This document shows positions 1 through 8,749 of a stretch of DNA of 64,000 nt, piece by piece (the first letter of the stretch is position 1; the number at the start of each line of letters is the position of its first letter). The notes below the pieces were generated by a model, which saw only the letters and a program-made list of their open reading frames with translations, had not been told where the DNA came from and made no database searches. The position numbers and the translations under genes are program-made. Origin of the DNA: Bacillus rubiinfantis (lineage in GTDB: Bacteria; Bacillota; Bacilli; Bacillales; Cytobacillaceae). The DNA lies in the NCBI GenBank assembly GCA_000752035.1, contig CCFE01000023.1:1-64000 (forward strand). The letters are read 5' to 3'.

Positions 1-162
1 GGATTTGGACGGGTTACCACCTGACTTATCTATTATAAAGGACTTTTTCTTTGCTTAAAATAACAAAATTGAACATTGCGAATGTTTTTAATAGTGAATT
101 TAAATTAATGCAACACTAGTGATTTTTACAATCTTTACGATTTTGAAAAGGTTTTCAATTCC

Positions 163-200
163 CGAATGAAAAGCAAATATATTTATTTTTCATTCGCTTT
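163..200 (+). terminator. possible terminator of a gene left of the window
   Basis: A 9-10 bp inverted repeat (CGAATGAAAA / TTTTCATTCG) is followed by CTTTTT. It is AT-rich and would end a transcript entering from the left edge. I see no convincing reading frame in bases 1-160. Confidence 0.4.
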
Positions 201-214
201 TTACAAAAAAATGA

Positions 215-243
215 TTGAAATAGTTAGATAATCTGATTATAAT
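215..243 (+). promoter_or_regulatory. sigma-A promoter of xpt-pbuX
   Basis: The -35 hexamer TTGAAA (215-220) and a perfect -10 TATAAT (238-243) are separated by 17 bp. They lie directly upstream of the purine aptamer, so the transcript would start near 250. Confidence 0.75.
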
Positions 244-268
244 GTGTGTATTCAATTTCATATTGTTT

Positions 269-339
269 CACTCATATAATCGCGGGGATAGGGCTCGCAA
301 GTTTCTACCGGATTGCCGTAAACAATCCGACTATGAGTG
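269..339 (+). promoter_or_regulatory. guanine-type purine riboswitch aptamer
   Basis: This matches the xpt-type purine aptamer: P1 arms CACTCATA / TATGAGTG, the junction ATAATCGCG...GATAGGGCTCGC, the invariant GTTTCTACCGG, a second hairpin arm, and CCGACTATG. The ligand-discriminating junction base is C (GACTATG) rather than T, which predicts guanine or hypoxanthine rather than adenine. It precedes xpt-pbuX and is followed by a terminator. Ligand binding would stabilise P1 and allow termination. Confidence 0.95.
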
Positions 340-405
340 GGTAATGCGTACTTAATCCGCTTCTAACAAAAGCGGACTTCCTTCCTATTCCTTTCGGAGT
401 TAACA

Positions 406-464
406 GCACGAAGGCCATTGTCTCACTCAAATTTGATGTGAAGCAGTGGTCTTTGTGCTTTTTT
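406..464 (+). terminator. riboswitch-controlled terminator
   Basis: A 15-bp imperfect stem (GCACGAAGGCCATTG with CAGTGGTCTTTGTGC) is followed by TTTTTT. It lies between the aptamer and xpt. The segment CTCACTCAAATTTGATGTG (422-440) in its loop could take part in the alternative fold. Confidence 0.85.
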
Positions 465-492
465 ATGTCCATTTACTAATTTGGAGGTTGTT

Positions 493-1092
493 ATGAAACG
501 ATTAGAAACAAGAATTAAGCAGGATGGGATTGTCTTATCTGCAAATGTTTTAAAGGTTGATTCTTTTTTAAATCATCAGATTGATCCACAACTCATGCAA
601 GAAATCGGCCAGGAGTTTGCGTCGCGTTTTTCCACTGAAGGAATTACTAAAATAGTTACGATTGAATCCTCGGGAATTGCCCCAGCGGTCATGGCCGGGT
701 TGTTTTTGCAAGTTCCTGTTGTCTTCGCGAGAAAGCGGAAATCACTAACATTATCTGAAGATTTACTAACGGCATCGGTGTATTCCTTTACAAAAAAGGA
801 GACCAATGAAATTTCAATTTCAAAGAAATACCTTCACGAAGATGATAAAGTTTTAATCATTGATGACTTCCTTGCCAATGGTCAAGCAGCACTTGGCTTG
901 GTCGATATTGTCTATCAGAGCCGTGCCAATCTAGCCGGTATCGGTATTGTGATTGAAAAATCCTTCCAAGAAGGAGCTACCAAACTAAAAAACCTAGGTA
1001 TCAGGGTGGAATCGCTTGCGCGAATAGCTGATCTGTCCTCTGGTGAGGTTGTATTTATTAAAGAAAGAGCTATGGAGGAACTGGCCAAATGA
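493..1092 (+). CDS. xpt: xanthine phosphoribosyltransferase
   Basis: Xpt converts xanthine plus PRPP to XMP in purine salvage in the cytosol. The 199-aa product is close to the Bacillus enzyme (about 194 aa). The PRPP-binding loop is visible as VLIIDDFLANGQAA, and the N-terminal MKRLETRIKQDGIVLSAN segment is typical. I chose ATG 493 over the in-frame TTG at 481 because GGAGG (483-487) lies 5 nt before it; the TTG codon is itself next to the ribosome site. The stop overlaps the start of pbuX (ATGA, 1089-1092), so the two are translationally coupled. Expression is under the upstream guanine riboswitch. Confidence 0.96.
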   Translation: MKRLETRIKQDGIVLSANVLKVDSFLNHQIDPQLMQEIGQEFASRFSTEGITKIVTIESSGIAPAVMAGLFLQVPVVFARKRKSLTLSEDLLTASVYSFTKKETNEISISKKYLHEDDKVLIIDDFLANGQAALGLVDIVYQSRANLAGIGIVIEKSFQEGATKLKNLGIRVESLARIADLSSGEVVFIKERAMEELAK

Positions 1093-2393
1093 AACATAAA
1101 CCCATACAAACCGTCTCGCTTGGAATCCAACATGTATTGGCAATGTACGCCGGAGCGGTCATCGTACCGCTAATTATCGGTACTTCCCTTAAGCTTTCAG
1201 GAGAGCAAATCGCATATTTAGTCTCGCTGGATATTCTCACTAGCGGGATTGCCACTCTATTACAGGTTTGGCAGAACCGCTTCTTTGGAATCGGCCTTCC
1301 GATTGTTCTCGGTTGTACATTCACGGCCGTTGGACCCATCATTTCAATCGGCCAAGAGTATGGATTATCTTCTATTTATGGAGCGATTTTGGTATCGGGA
1401 ATTCTTGTAATGATCATTGCTAAATATTTTGGAAAGCTGATTCGCTTCTTTCCACCTGTTGTAACAGGGTCAGTGGTGACGATCATTGGAACCACCCTAA
1501 TTCCAGTAGCAATGAATAATGTTGCTGGCGGTCAAGGTAGTGCAGATTTTGGTTCCTTATCCAATATCGCACTTGCCTTTAGCACCCTGCTGTTCATCAT
1601 TATTTTATATCGCTTCTTCACCGGCTTTATTCGGGCTATCTCCATTTTATTAGGGTTGATTGCCGGAACGATCGCTGCCGCTTTAATGGGAAAGGTGAAT
1701 TTTTCCGCGGTGGGTGAAGCTTCTTGGTTTCATTTAGTCACACCATTACATTTTGCGGTCCCTTCGTTTGAACTAGCACCAATCGTTACAATGACGCTTG
1801 TGGCTATTGTTAGTCTTGTAGAATCTTCTGGTGTTTACTTTGCACTTGCCGATATTACCGGACGTAAACTGAAAGAAGATGACCTCATCAAAGGGTATCG
1901 CGCAGAAGGTTTAGCAAGTGTTATTGGCGCTTTGTTCAATTCCTTTCCTTATACAACCTATTCACAGAATGTTGGACTTGTTCAGTTTTCCGGTGTCAAG
2001 GACAAAGCAGTCATTTATTTTATGGGCGGCCTGCTTGTATTTTTAGGATTTTTACCAAAAATCGCTGCGTTAACGACCGTAATACCAACTGCAGTTCTTG
2101 GAGGAGCAATGATAGCCATGTTTGGAATGGTCATTGCTTCTGGGATAAAGATGTTAAGCAAGGTTGATTTTTCCTCACAAGAAAATTTATTTATTATCGC
2201 CTGCTCGGTAGGAGTCGGTTTAGGCGTAACCACGGTTCCTAATCTTTTTGATGCGTTGCCTGAGGGGGTAAAGATCATTACAAATAGTGGAATCGTCGCC
2301 GGAAGTTTAACAGCGATTCTGCTAAATCTCATCTTCAATGTTGTGAAGCCTGCAAAGACAAAACACACTGCCAGCGGTTTAAAAGCCTCTTAA
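1089..2393 (+). CDS. pbuX: xanthine permease (NCS2 family)
   Basis: This is a 434-aa polytopic membrane protein of the nucleobase:cation symporter-2 family. It imports xanthine across the cytoplasmic membrane for the Xpt reaction. About 12-14 hydrophobic segments are visible. The NCS2 signature region around residue 280 (FNSFPYTTYSQNVGLV) and the N-terminal GIQHVLAMYAGAVIVPLIIG are characteristic of the xanthine/uracil permease group. The start overlaps the xpt stop by 4 nt. Assignment to xanthine rather than uric acid rests on the operon partner and the riboswitch class. Confidence 0.95.
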   Translation: MKHKPIQTVSLGIQHVLAMYAGAVIVPLIIGTSLKLSGEQIAYLVSLDILTSGIATLLQVWQNRFFGIGLPIVLGCTFTAVGPIISIGQEYGLSSIYGAILVSGILVMIIAKYFGKLIRFFPPVVTGSVVTIIGTTLIPVAMNNVAGGQGSADFGSLSNIALAFSTLLFIIILYRFFTGFIRAISILLGLIAGTIAAALMGKVNFSAVGEASWFHLVTPLHFAVPSFELAPIVTMTLVAIVSLVESSGVYFALADITGRKLKEDDLIKGYRAEGLASVIGALFNSFPYTTYSQNVGLVQFSGVKDKAVIYFMGGLLVFLGFLPKIAALTTVIPTAVLGGAMIAMFGMVIASGIKMLSKVDFSSQENLFIIACSVGVGLGVTTVPNLFDALPEGVKIITNSGIVAGSLTAILLNLIFNVVKPAKTKHTASGLKAS

Positions 2394-2403
2394 ATAGAGA
2401 ATG

Positions 2404-2425
2404 AAAGGAGCAGGCTTCTGCTCCT
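2404..2425. terminator. hairpin between pbuX and the convergent GerP-like gene
   Basis: A perfect 9-bp stem AAGGAGCAG / CTGCTCCTT with a 4-nt loop lies 10 nt after the pbuX stop. There is no strong U-tract on either strand, so efficiency is uncertain. It lies between convergent genes. Confidence 0.55.
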
Positions 2426-2436
2426 TCCTAGCTAGA

Positions 2437-2619
2437 TCATCCAGCGGTATTAGTCATAATTTCTGTCGAGCTTGTCAGCAGACTAAGGCCTTTACTACTT
2501 GAATTAGAATCTGATGTGGTGTTCGTAATAGATATCGGTGCAATCGTCCCTGCACCGCCAAAGTTCACAATGCCGCCAGATATCGTGCCAATATTAATTC
2601 CCCTAGAACATGTTGACAC
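2437..2619 (-). CDS. small GerPA/GerPF-like spore germination protein
   Basis: The 60-aa product contains INIGTISGGIVNFGGAG followed by a Ser/Thr/Asn-rich tail. This matches the start of GerPA/GerPF-type proteins, where an NSVSGGIVNFGD-like stretch leads into a polar tail. Family members help nutrient germinants cross the spore coat. Translation starts at GTG 2619 with GGGAGG seven bases upstream. It stands alone, not in a gerPABCDEF operon, so it is probably an extra paralogue. It also has an unusual N-terminal Cys (MSTCSRG). Sporulation expression is inferred. Confidence 0.72.
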   Translation of the reverse strand: MSTCSRGINIGTISGGIVNFGGAGTIAPISITNTTSDSNSSSKGLSLLTSSTEIMTNTAG

Positions 2620-2834
2620 CCTTATTCCTCCCTTCCTATCATTTACTTTTATTTTATGTATAAACTTATGGACAGGTTTATGCTTTTGCGCTTACACGTC
2701 GCTATATATCATTAACTCCTTTTACCAACAAAATTTTTCATTTTTTTCAGCAAAAAATCTAGCAGGAAACTGCCATTTTTAGTATGATGATAGAATGATT
2801 GATTTTTTTAATAAAGCGAGGATTTGGGAGAAAA

Positions 2835-4385
2835 ATGAGTTTATTAACAGTAGAAAATTTATCACATACATTTGGCGACCGCACTCTATTTAAAGATGTA
2901 TCCTTTCGCTTGTTGGCGGAGGATCATATCGGGCTAGTTGGAGCAAATGGCGTTGGAAAATCAACGTTAATGAATATTATTACCAGCCAATTAATCCATG
3001 ACAGCGGCCGTGTTGAATGGACTCCAGGCGTTGAGTACGGCTATTTAGATCAGCATACTGTGCTGACACCAGGGAAAACGATGCGTGATGTACTTCGCGA
3101 TGCATTCCTCCCCCTATTTGAAAAAGAAAAAGAACTAAATGAAGTAACCGCGAAAATGGCTGAGGCTACACCTGAAGAGTTGGAAGAGCTTCTTGAAAAA
3201 ATGGGAGAGATTCAAGATGCGTTAGATGCCGGGGGTTTCTACTCGGTCGATATCAAGATTGAGGAAGCAGCAAGAGGCCTTGGTCTCGACGCCATCGGTT
3301 TAGACCGCGACGTATCAGCATTAAGCGGCGGGCAGCGGACGAAGGTACTGCTAGCGAAGCTTCTCCTTGAGCAGCCTCAAGTGCTACTGCTAGATGAGCC
3401 GACAAACTATCTTGATATCGAGCACATTCGCTGGTTGACTTCATATTTAAAAGACTATCCTTATGCGTTCTTATTAATCTCGCATGATACCGAGTTTATG
3501 AGCCAAGTATCAAATGTGATTTTTCACTTAGAGTTTTCCAAATTGACCCGCTATACTGCAAGCTACGAAAAATTCCTGGAATTAGCGGAAATTAGCAAAA
3601 ATCAACATCTGAATGCCTATGAAAAGCAGCAAGAATTTATCAAAAAACAAGAAGATTTTATCGCCAGAAACAAAGCCCGCTATTCAACAACCGGACGCGC
3701 AAAAAGTAGACAAAAACAGCTAGATCGAATGGAGCGGATTGACCGCCCGGAAACCGCTTTAAAGCCAACATTTGAGTTTAAAGAATCACGCAGCAGCAGC
3801 CGCTACGTATTTGAAGCAAAAGATTTACAAATCGGCTATACCCAGCCACTCCTGCCGAAAATGGATATGACGCTAGAACGCGGTGAAAAGGTGGCAATCA
3901 TCGGCTGTAACGGTGTCGGTAAATCTACTTTTTTAAAAACGATGCTTGGAAAAATCAACCCGCTTGGCGGCCAGATTGAGCGCGGAGACTTCCTCTTCCC
4001 TGCTTATTTTGAACAGGAAGTTAAAGCTGGAAGCATTACCCCTATTGATGATGTATGGAACGCCTTTCCACAATTAGACCAGCATCAGGTACGGGCTGCC
4101 CTTGCTCGGTGTGGTCTGAAAAATGACCATATCTCCCGTCCGCTTAACCAGCTAAGCGGCGGCGAACAGGCCAAAGTGAGATTATGCAAATTAATGATGG
4201 AAGAAAGCAACTGGATACTCTTCGATGAACCGACCAACCATCTTGATGTCGATGCGAAGGCAGAATTAAAACGAGCGTTGAAAGCCTATAAAGGCACCAT
4301 CGTTCTCGTTTGCCATGAACCTGAATTCTACGAGGACTGGGTAACAGCAATTTGGAATGTTGAAGAATGGGCACAGCACTCTTAA
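2835..4385 (+). CDS. ABC-F family ATPase, YfmM-like
   Basis: This cytosolic protein (516 aa from ATG 2835, ribosome site GGGAG) has two ABC ATPase domains and no membrane segments. Domain 1 has Walker A GANGVGKST and signature LSGGQR. The linker is charged (QEFIKKQEDFIARNKARYS). Domain 2 has Walker A GCNGVGKST, signature LSGGEQ and Walker B WILFDEPTNHLD. ABC-F proteins act on the ribosome. The N-terminus (MSLLTVENLSHTFGDRTLF) and overall length fit Bacillus YfmM. It is monocistronic, with a terminator just after. An antibiotic-resistance role cannot be deduced. Confidence 0.88.
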   Translation: MSLLTVENLSHTFGDRTLFKDVSFRLLAEDHIGLVGANGVGKSTLMNIITSQLIHDSGRVEWTPGVEYGYLDQHTVLTPGKTMRDVLRDAFLPLFEKEKELNEVTAKMAEATPEELEELLEKMGEIQDALDAGGFYSVDIKIEEAARGLGLDAIGLDRDVSALSGGQRTKVLLAKLLLEQPQVLLLDEPTNYLDIEHIRWLTSYLKDYPYAFLLISHDTEFMSQVSNVIFHLEFSKLTRYTASYEKFLELAEISKNQHLNAYEKQQEFIKKQEDFIARNKARYSTTGRAKSRQKQLDRMERIDRPETALKPTFEFKESRSSSRYVFEAKDLQIGYTQPLLPKMDMTLERGEKVAIIGCNGVGKSTFLKTMLGKINPLGGQIERGDFLFPAYFEQEVKAGSITPIDDVWNAFPQLDQHQVRAALARCGLKNDHISRPLNQLSGGEQAKVRLCKLMMEESNWILFDEPTNHLDVDAKAELKRALKAYKGTIVLVCHEPEFYEDWVTAIWNVEEWAQHS

Positions 4386-4405
4386 ACGAAAATAATGATG
4401 ATTAG

Positions 4406-4435
4406 TCCTTCAACTCTCGTTGAAGGATTTTTTTT
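4406..4435 (+). terminator. terminator of the ABC-F gene
   Basis: The stem TCCTTCAAC / GTTGAAGGA has a 4-nt loop and is followed by eight Ts. The minus-strand terC-like gene ends just downstream. Confidence 0.9.
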
Positions 4436-4444
4436 CAATTAGGA

Positions 4445-5119
4445 TTATTTAAGTAAAATGCGGCGATGATTGATATAGGATATAACGCCGGTTAGCACTA
4501 CGATGATTACGGCTCCATTGGCAAGTACGTTTACCATATCGTCTTTTTCATATAAACTGAAAAAAACCGATAATAACTCCGAAATCCATGGATCCTTTAC
4601 CATGATAAGAACAGCATTCTGAGCAATAAATCCACCTGCAACCACATTAATCCAAAAAAAGTTTGTCGCTAAGCGTTCAATTAAAGGCAGGAAATGCAGC
4701 GAAATGAAGAGGCTGCAAAACAGACCGATGATTACCGGCAGCATGTGTGTGGAGAACTCATAAATGACAATGATACTGTCTAAGCAAATCAGAAAATCAG
4801 TCGCAGCAAGTAGTAAAAGAACCTTAATCTTTGTAAAAACCGAGTTGCTGCTCCGCTGAAAAACCTCACCCCTAATCGTTTTTGTTACGAGTTTAAATGC
4901 AATCCATAGGAGGATGATTCCAACAATCAGCTGAAAGTATGGCAATTGTGATACGACTTCCACAAAGGCAACATATAATGAACGAGTTATCGTTAGGACA
5001 ACAACCGCTAGCATGGTGACATTTAAATAGGAATATCTTCGTAAAATTGTTCCCAAAATCAATAAATTATCAATATCACTGACTAAATTTATGAATAACA
5101 CTCTAAAAATTTCCTGCAT
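4445..5119 (-). CDS. TerC-family integral membrane protein (YjbE-like)
   Basis: A 224-aa protein with about seven hydrophobic helices. The first helix carries the acidic motif of TerC/YjbE proteins (INLVSDIDNLLILG). A second acidic segment (LLAATDFLICLDSIIVI) sits mid-protein, as in the pseudo-duplicated TerC fold. Bacterial TerC proteins are linked to metal, especially manganese, handling at the membrane. This one is short and diverged compared with the second TerC protein at 18.4-19.2 kb. It is monocistronic and convergent with the ABC-F gene. The ribosome site is weak. Confidence 0.75.
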   Translation of the reverse strand: MQEIFRVLFINLVSDIDNLLILGTILRRYSYLNVTMLAVVVLTITRSLYVAFVEVVSQLPYFQLIVGIILLWIAFKLVTKTIRGEVFQRSSNSVFTKIKVLLLLAATDFLICLDSIIVIYEFSTHMLPVIIGLFCSLFISLHFLPLIERLATNFFWINVVAGGFIAQNAVLIMVKDPWISELLSVFFSLYEKDDMVNVLANGAVIIVVLTGVISYINHRRILLK

Positions 5120-5318
5120 TCGTGCCGAGACCCCTTGTCAATCGCTTCTTATTTCATCTTTATGCTTCCTATATTTGTAATATTTCAAGTTTTTATTAGC
5201 CAAGTCTTTTTAGAAAAAGCTTCTAGTTTTCGAACGGGAATGTTGCATTGCCCTCCTCTACTAGGTGATAATTGTAAAAGGGTTTTTTACCAAGTTTTAT
5301 ACTAGGAGTGACCATCCT

Positions 5319-6476
5319 TTGCAAACAAAATCTGCACTATCAATTTTATTTATCGTTATGTTTCTCGTAATGGTCGGGTTTGGGATTATTATTCCTGTCT
5401 TACCGTTTTACGCTAAGGAAATTGGAGCAAATCCGACAGAATTGGGCTTGCTGATGTCCGTTTATTCCTTAATGCAGTTCTTATTTGCTCCATTATGGGG
5501 GCAGGTATCTGATCGATTTGGGAGAAAGCCGGTGATTATGTTGGGTATTGCCGGTTTAGGAATATCGTTTTTTATTCAAGCAATTTCAACCGAGTTATGG
5601 ATGCTTTTCGCTGCGCGGATCATTGGCGGCATCCTTTCATCAGCCAATATGCCAACTGCGATGGCCTATGTTGCTGATATTACAACCGCTGAAAACCGCG
5701 GTAAGGGCATGGGGATGATTGGAGCAGCAACAGGCCTAGGGTTTGTGTTTGGGCCAGCCATCGGCGGAATTTTTTCAAAAAACAGTTTAAGCCTGCCATT
5801 TTATGTTGCTGCTGGTTTTGCCGTTGTAACACTTATACTCGTTGCCCTGCTCTTAAAAGAATCGAAGCATAAGCAAATTGAAACCCAGGAAAAGAAACCA
5901 TCGATTTGGAGTGTGTTACAAGGTCCTGCCACTGTTTTATTTTTGGTGCAATTATTAATTTCCCTATCTCTTGCCGGCCTTGAAGCAACATTTGCTTACT
6001 TTGCTGCCAAAAATGCGGGGCTAGGTACTGTTCAACTCGGACTTATCTTCATGATCATGGGATTTGGCAGTGCTATTGTTCAAGGGGGATTAGTGGGAAA
6101 ATGGACAAAAAAATACGGAGAAAATACAGTTATTCAGATGGGGATGATTGTATCGGCCGTCGGCTTTGGCTTAATTCTGCTTGTCAATAATTTTTTAACT
6201 GCTGCGGTCTTTTTGACCATCTTTGGAATCGGAAATGGTGTCATTCGGCCATGTGTTTCATCATTGTTAACAAAAATATCTACTGCTGGTCATGGTACTT
6301 CAACAGGGGTATTATCCTCTTTTGATTCATTAGGCAGGATAATTGGCCCAACACTTGGGGGATGGCTGTATTCACTCTCAGTTGGCCTGCCGTATATTTC
6401 GGGGATTATTATTACTCTTATCGCCTTTCTTCTTTTTCTGCGATTTCGCGTAACGGAAAAAGCTGTGAACCTGTAA
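5319..6476 (+). CDS. MFS drug-type exporter (DHA1 family)
   Basis: A 385-aa, 12-TM major facilitator. The signature between TM2 and TM3 (GQVSDRFGRKPVIMLG) and the TM5 antiporter motif (GMIGAATGLGFVFGPAIGG) mark it as a drug:H+ antiporter of the DHA1 type, as in Bmr, NorA and TetA. I start it at TTG 5319, 8 nt after AGGAGTG. The longer frame back to 5265 adds a non-conserved, hydrophilic N-terminus. The substrate cannot be assigned. A small anchored protein follows after a short gap and may be co-transcribed. Confidence 0.85.
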   Translation: MQTKSALSILFIVMFLVMVGFGIIIPVLPFYAKEIGANPTELGLLMSVYSLMQFLFAPLWGQVSDRFGRKPVIMLGIAGLGISFFIQAISTELWMLFAARIIGGILSSANMPTAMAYVADITTAENRGKGMGMIGAATGLGFVFGPAIGGIFSKNSLSLPFYVAAGFAVVTLILVALLLKESKHKQIETQEKKPSIWSVLQGPATVLFLVQLLISLSLAGLEATFAYFAAKNAGLGTVQLGLIFMIMGFGSAIVQGGLVGKWTKKYGENTVIQMGMIVSAVGFGLILLVNNFLTAAVFLTIFGIGNGVIRPCVSSLLTKISTAGHGTSTGVLSSFDSLGRIIGPTLGGWLYSLSVGLPYISGIIITLIAFLLFLRFRVTEKAVNL

Positions 6477-6542
6477 TCTTTTTCTTTGGACTAGCATACA
6501 ATGAGTACGGAAGATGGATTTGATTTAAAGGAGTCTAATAAG

Positions 6543-6887
6543 ATGAAATCTACGACTTTTATAAGCGTTATTGGCCTTTTAGTAACGATTGGACTAACAG
6601 CCTATCTTGATTCACCATACTCATTACTACATAAAAGCTATTCCTATCATGCCGACCAACCGGTTATCGCGCAACCGGCAAGTATCGAGCCGTCACAGCA
6701 GGAACCTGAACTGATTGAAAAATTAACCAAGACTGAAAAAGATGGCAATTATATTATTGAAACGTACCAAGAATATGAGGTACACAAGGATCAAGAGGGG
6801 AATGTGTTGGAGGAAATTCCCACATCCAAAACTGAAACATTACGCTACTGGGATCAAAGTTCCGTTTCCCCGGGCGTAGAAGAGTAG
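6543..6887 (+). CDS. small membrane-anchored protein of unknown function
   Basis: 114 aa starting at ATG 6543, 9 nt after AAAGGAG. Residues 4-22 form one hydrophobic anchor (FISVIGLLVTIGLTAYL). A polar, Glu-rich extracellular part follows, containing IETYQEYEVHKDQEGNVLEE. No Cys lipobox is seen. It lies 66 nt behind the MFS gene and ends at a bidirectional terminator, so it is probably the last gene of that unit. I do not recognise the family. Confidence 0.7.
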   Translation: MKSTTFISVIGLLVTIGLTAYLDSPYSLLHKSYSYHADQPVIAQPASIEPSQQEPELIEKLTKTEKDGNYIIETYQEYEVHKDQEGNVLEEIPTSKTETLRYWDQSSVSPGVEE

Positions 6888-6900
6888 GGATACGTAAAAA

Positions 6901-6925
6901 AAGCTCAGAGAAATCTCTGAGCTTT
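6901..6925. terminator. bidirectional terminator between convergent genes
   Basis: The stem AGCTCAGAGA / TCTCTGAGCT is flanked by A7 on the left and TTTT on the right. It serves both the small plus-strand gene and the minus-strand TlpA-fusion gene. Confidence 0.85.
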
Positions 6926-6931
6926 TGCTTC

Positions 6932-8053
6932 TCACTCACTGCTTTTTTCCAAGCTTTGGAATAATTCAGTCATCATCTCTTGATCCATTGGACCGACTAT
7001 TTTTTTGAAGATGATACCGTTTTTATCAATAAAATAGCTTGTTGGAATAGTGAAAGCTTGATACGTATTGCCGATTTCTCCTTGCTCGTCAAGTAAGATA
7101 GGGAATGTTAATCCGTATTTTTTTACGAATGGACGTATTCCGTCTGAATTTTTTTCTGCCGTAGTTAAATTTACAGCAAGTATTTCTACATTATTATTCT
7201 TGTGTTCTTGATAAAATTTTTGCATGTGTGGCATTTCAGCCTTACAAGGGGGACACCATGAAGCCCACAGGTTTAAGATGACTACTTTTCCTTGATAATC
7301 AGATAATTGGACAGCTTTACCGCCCAACGTTCGGAGTTGAAAATTTGGTGCTTTCTTCCCTTCTTCAACTCCAATTTCCACTGACTTTTGATTACTTTTT
7401 TGGCTGCTGGCTGATGGTGTTGAAGTTGATTTTTCCTTTTCAGATGGAGAACTTATTTGACCGTAGATGACCCAGCTAATAAGTCCAACGAAAACAATGA
7501 TAATAAGAGAATTTTTAATCATAACACTCTCCCTTTTTACTGAATCTTTATCTAGGCTCAAACTCATTTTCTGGAGTAAAAAAAGTATAAGCCCTACAGA
7601 AAAAGCTGCCAAACTTAATTGTAAATGAAGTTTATGATTGCTTTCAAGAAACAAAAAGGCAAGACCATGGTACAAACTAAAAACAGTAATGAAGAATACA
7701 GCCCCAGTCTTCAAGATGACAGCCTGTGCAATTGTGACTTTACGAGCTTTAAACAAAAAATAAAAGCTGGAAATGACGATAGCAAAAACTAAGCCAGGAG
7801 TTCCACCGGTAAAATACAATAGAGATAAAGGGCTATTTATCACTATTGTCGGCTCGAAAATGATAAGACTCCCTTTCAAAATAATAAATCCCAAGATTAA
7901 ACTGTTAATTAAAAGCTCTAACAACTTTTTTTGAATATCAGCATAGGTTTTTCGCAGCCACAATTGAATTACTAGTAGTCCAATAAGAACTGCAAGTCCA
8001 AGCAGCAGCCACTTGGCCATGATTGAAATTGAACCAATTTGGAAAACTGTCAT
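6932..8053 (-). CDS. membrane protein with Lgt-like N-terminal domain fused to a TlpA/ResA thioredoxin domain
   Basis: 373 aa in two parts. Residues 1-165 hold about five membrane helices. Their opening (FQIGSISIMAKWLLLGLAVL) and the segment SLLYFTGGTPGLVFA resemble the layout of prolipoprotein diacylglyceryl transferase, but the HGG motif is TGG, so catalysis by Lgt chemistry is unlikely. A sixth helix (about 180-200) and a Ser/Lys-rich linker lead to an extracytoplasmic TlpA/ResA domain (about 230-373) with active site WCPPC at 266-270 and the cis-Pro loop FTIPTSY. It probably reduces or exchanges thiols outside the membrane. It ends the reactive-sulfur cluster. A terminator lies between it and dsrE, so it depends on read-through or a weak local promoter. 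Confidence 0.82.
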   Translation of the reverse strand: MTVFQIGSISIMAKWLLLGLAVLIGLLVIQLWLRKTYADIQKKLLELLINSLILGFIILKGSLIIFEPTIVINSPLSLLYFTGGTPGLVFAIVISSFYFLFKARKVTIAQAVILKTGAVFFITVFSLYHGLAFLFLESNHKLHLQLSLAAFSVGLILFLLQKMSLSLDKDSVKRESVMIKNSLIIIVFVGLISWVIYGQISSPSEKEKSTSTPSASSQKSNQKSVEIGVEEGKKAPNFQLRTLGGKAVQLSDYQGKVVILNLWASWCPPCKAEMPHMQKFYQEHKNNNVEILAVNLTTAEKNSDGIRPFVKKYGLTFPILLDEQGEIGNTYQAFTIPTSYFIDKNGIIFKKIVGPMDQEMMTELFQSLEKSSE

Positions 8054-8079
8054 TACACTCTCCTCAATAAAATGTATGT

Positions 8080-8114
8080 AAAAATAGAGGCAAAAATAAT
8101 TGCCTCTATTTTTC
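8080..8114 (-). terminator. terminator of the DsrE-family gene
   Basis: The stem AAAAATAGAGGCAA / TTGCCTCTATTTTT is symmetric, with U/A tracts on both sides. It lies downstream of dsrE and only 27 nt before the start of the TlpA-fusion gene. A second inverted repeat (CCACCA...TGGTGG, about 8138-8182) lies between it and dsrE. Confidence 0.75.
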
Positions 8115-8230
8115 TTTAATATTGGTTACACATGAAGGAATTCGCCACCACCAAATAAACATTTTACAAAATTAAGTTTAGTATTTTGGTGGAATTTTTA
8201 GGCATCTATATGACCTCCCCCATATTTCTA

Positions 8231-8626
8231 TTAAAATGTCAGTGTAATGTCAGCATCTTTAGCAAAGTCTAAAAACGTTACCGCACCGCCGACGTCAATT
8301 CCATCAATAAAATCCTTCTCGGTTAGCCCCATCACATCCATTGTCATTTGACACCCGATAAACTTCACACCAAGATCTTGTGCCATTGCAACAAGTTCAG
8401 GAATAGATGGCACATTTGCATTTGCAAAACCCTCGGCAAAATGTTCTTTTCCAGCTGGCATCGGTAACTGTTTATGTGCCTCTTTATGGATTAAATTTAA
8501 GCCCTCAAAGGTGAAAAAAATTGCAACTTCTTGATCTGATGCTGCTGCAGCAGTGGCAATATTAAAAACCTTATAAGCATCAAACAATCCACCGTTACTA
8601 GCAATAATTGCTACCCTTTTATTCAT
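8231..8626 (-). CDS. DsrE/DsrF/DrsH-like sulfur-carrier family protein
   Basis: 131 aa, cytosolic. The first strand is MNKRVAIIASNGGLFDAYKVF, and the putative active Cys is in GCQMTMDVMGL (Cys92). This is the pattern of peroxiredoxin-like DsrE/F-family proteins found with rhodaneses and TusA, which pass persulfide sulfur between thiols. I chose ATG 8626 (AGGAGG eight bases upstream) over longer in-frame starts. The longer version would run through the operator and promoter. A CstR-type operator lies 32 bp upstream, so induction by persulfides is likely. Confidence 0.88.
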   Translation of the reverse strand: MNKRVAIIASNGGLFDAYKVFNIATAAAASDQEVAIFFTFEGLNLIHKEAHKQLPMPAGKEHFAEGFANANVPSIPELVAMAQDLGVKFIGCQMTMDVMGLTEKDFIDGIDVGGAVTFLDFAKDADITLTF

Positions 8627-8657
8627 TATGATTTCCTCCTCATGGATTAATTTACCG

Positions 8658-8673
8658 TTACCCCTATAGGTAA
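8658..8673 (-). promoter_or_regulatory. CstR-type operator on the dsrE promoter
   Basis: The palindrome TTACCCCTATAGGTAA fits the 5-6-5 pattern (T/A)TACC-N6-GGTA(A/T) shared by all five sites of the cluster. On the minus strand it directly follows -35 TTGACA (8696-8701) and -10 TACCAT (8673-8678), which are 17 bp apart. Binding there should block initiation. Confidence 0.8.
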
Positions 8674-8749
8674 TGGTATTGGAAATTAAGATCAATGTCA
8701 AACTTTTTTCGCTATCTGTGTTAGTAAAGAGTGATGCGTAATGACTGAT

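Noticed and set aside
269..339. Adenine rather than guanine riboswitch
   Set aside because: The discriminating junction base in GACTATG is C, and the downstream genes are xpt-pbuX. Both indicate guanine.
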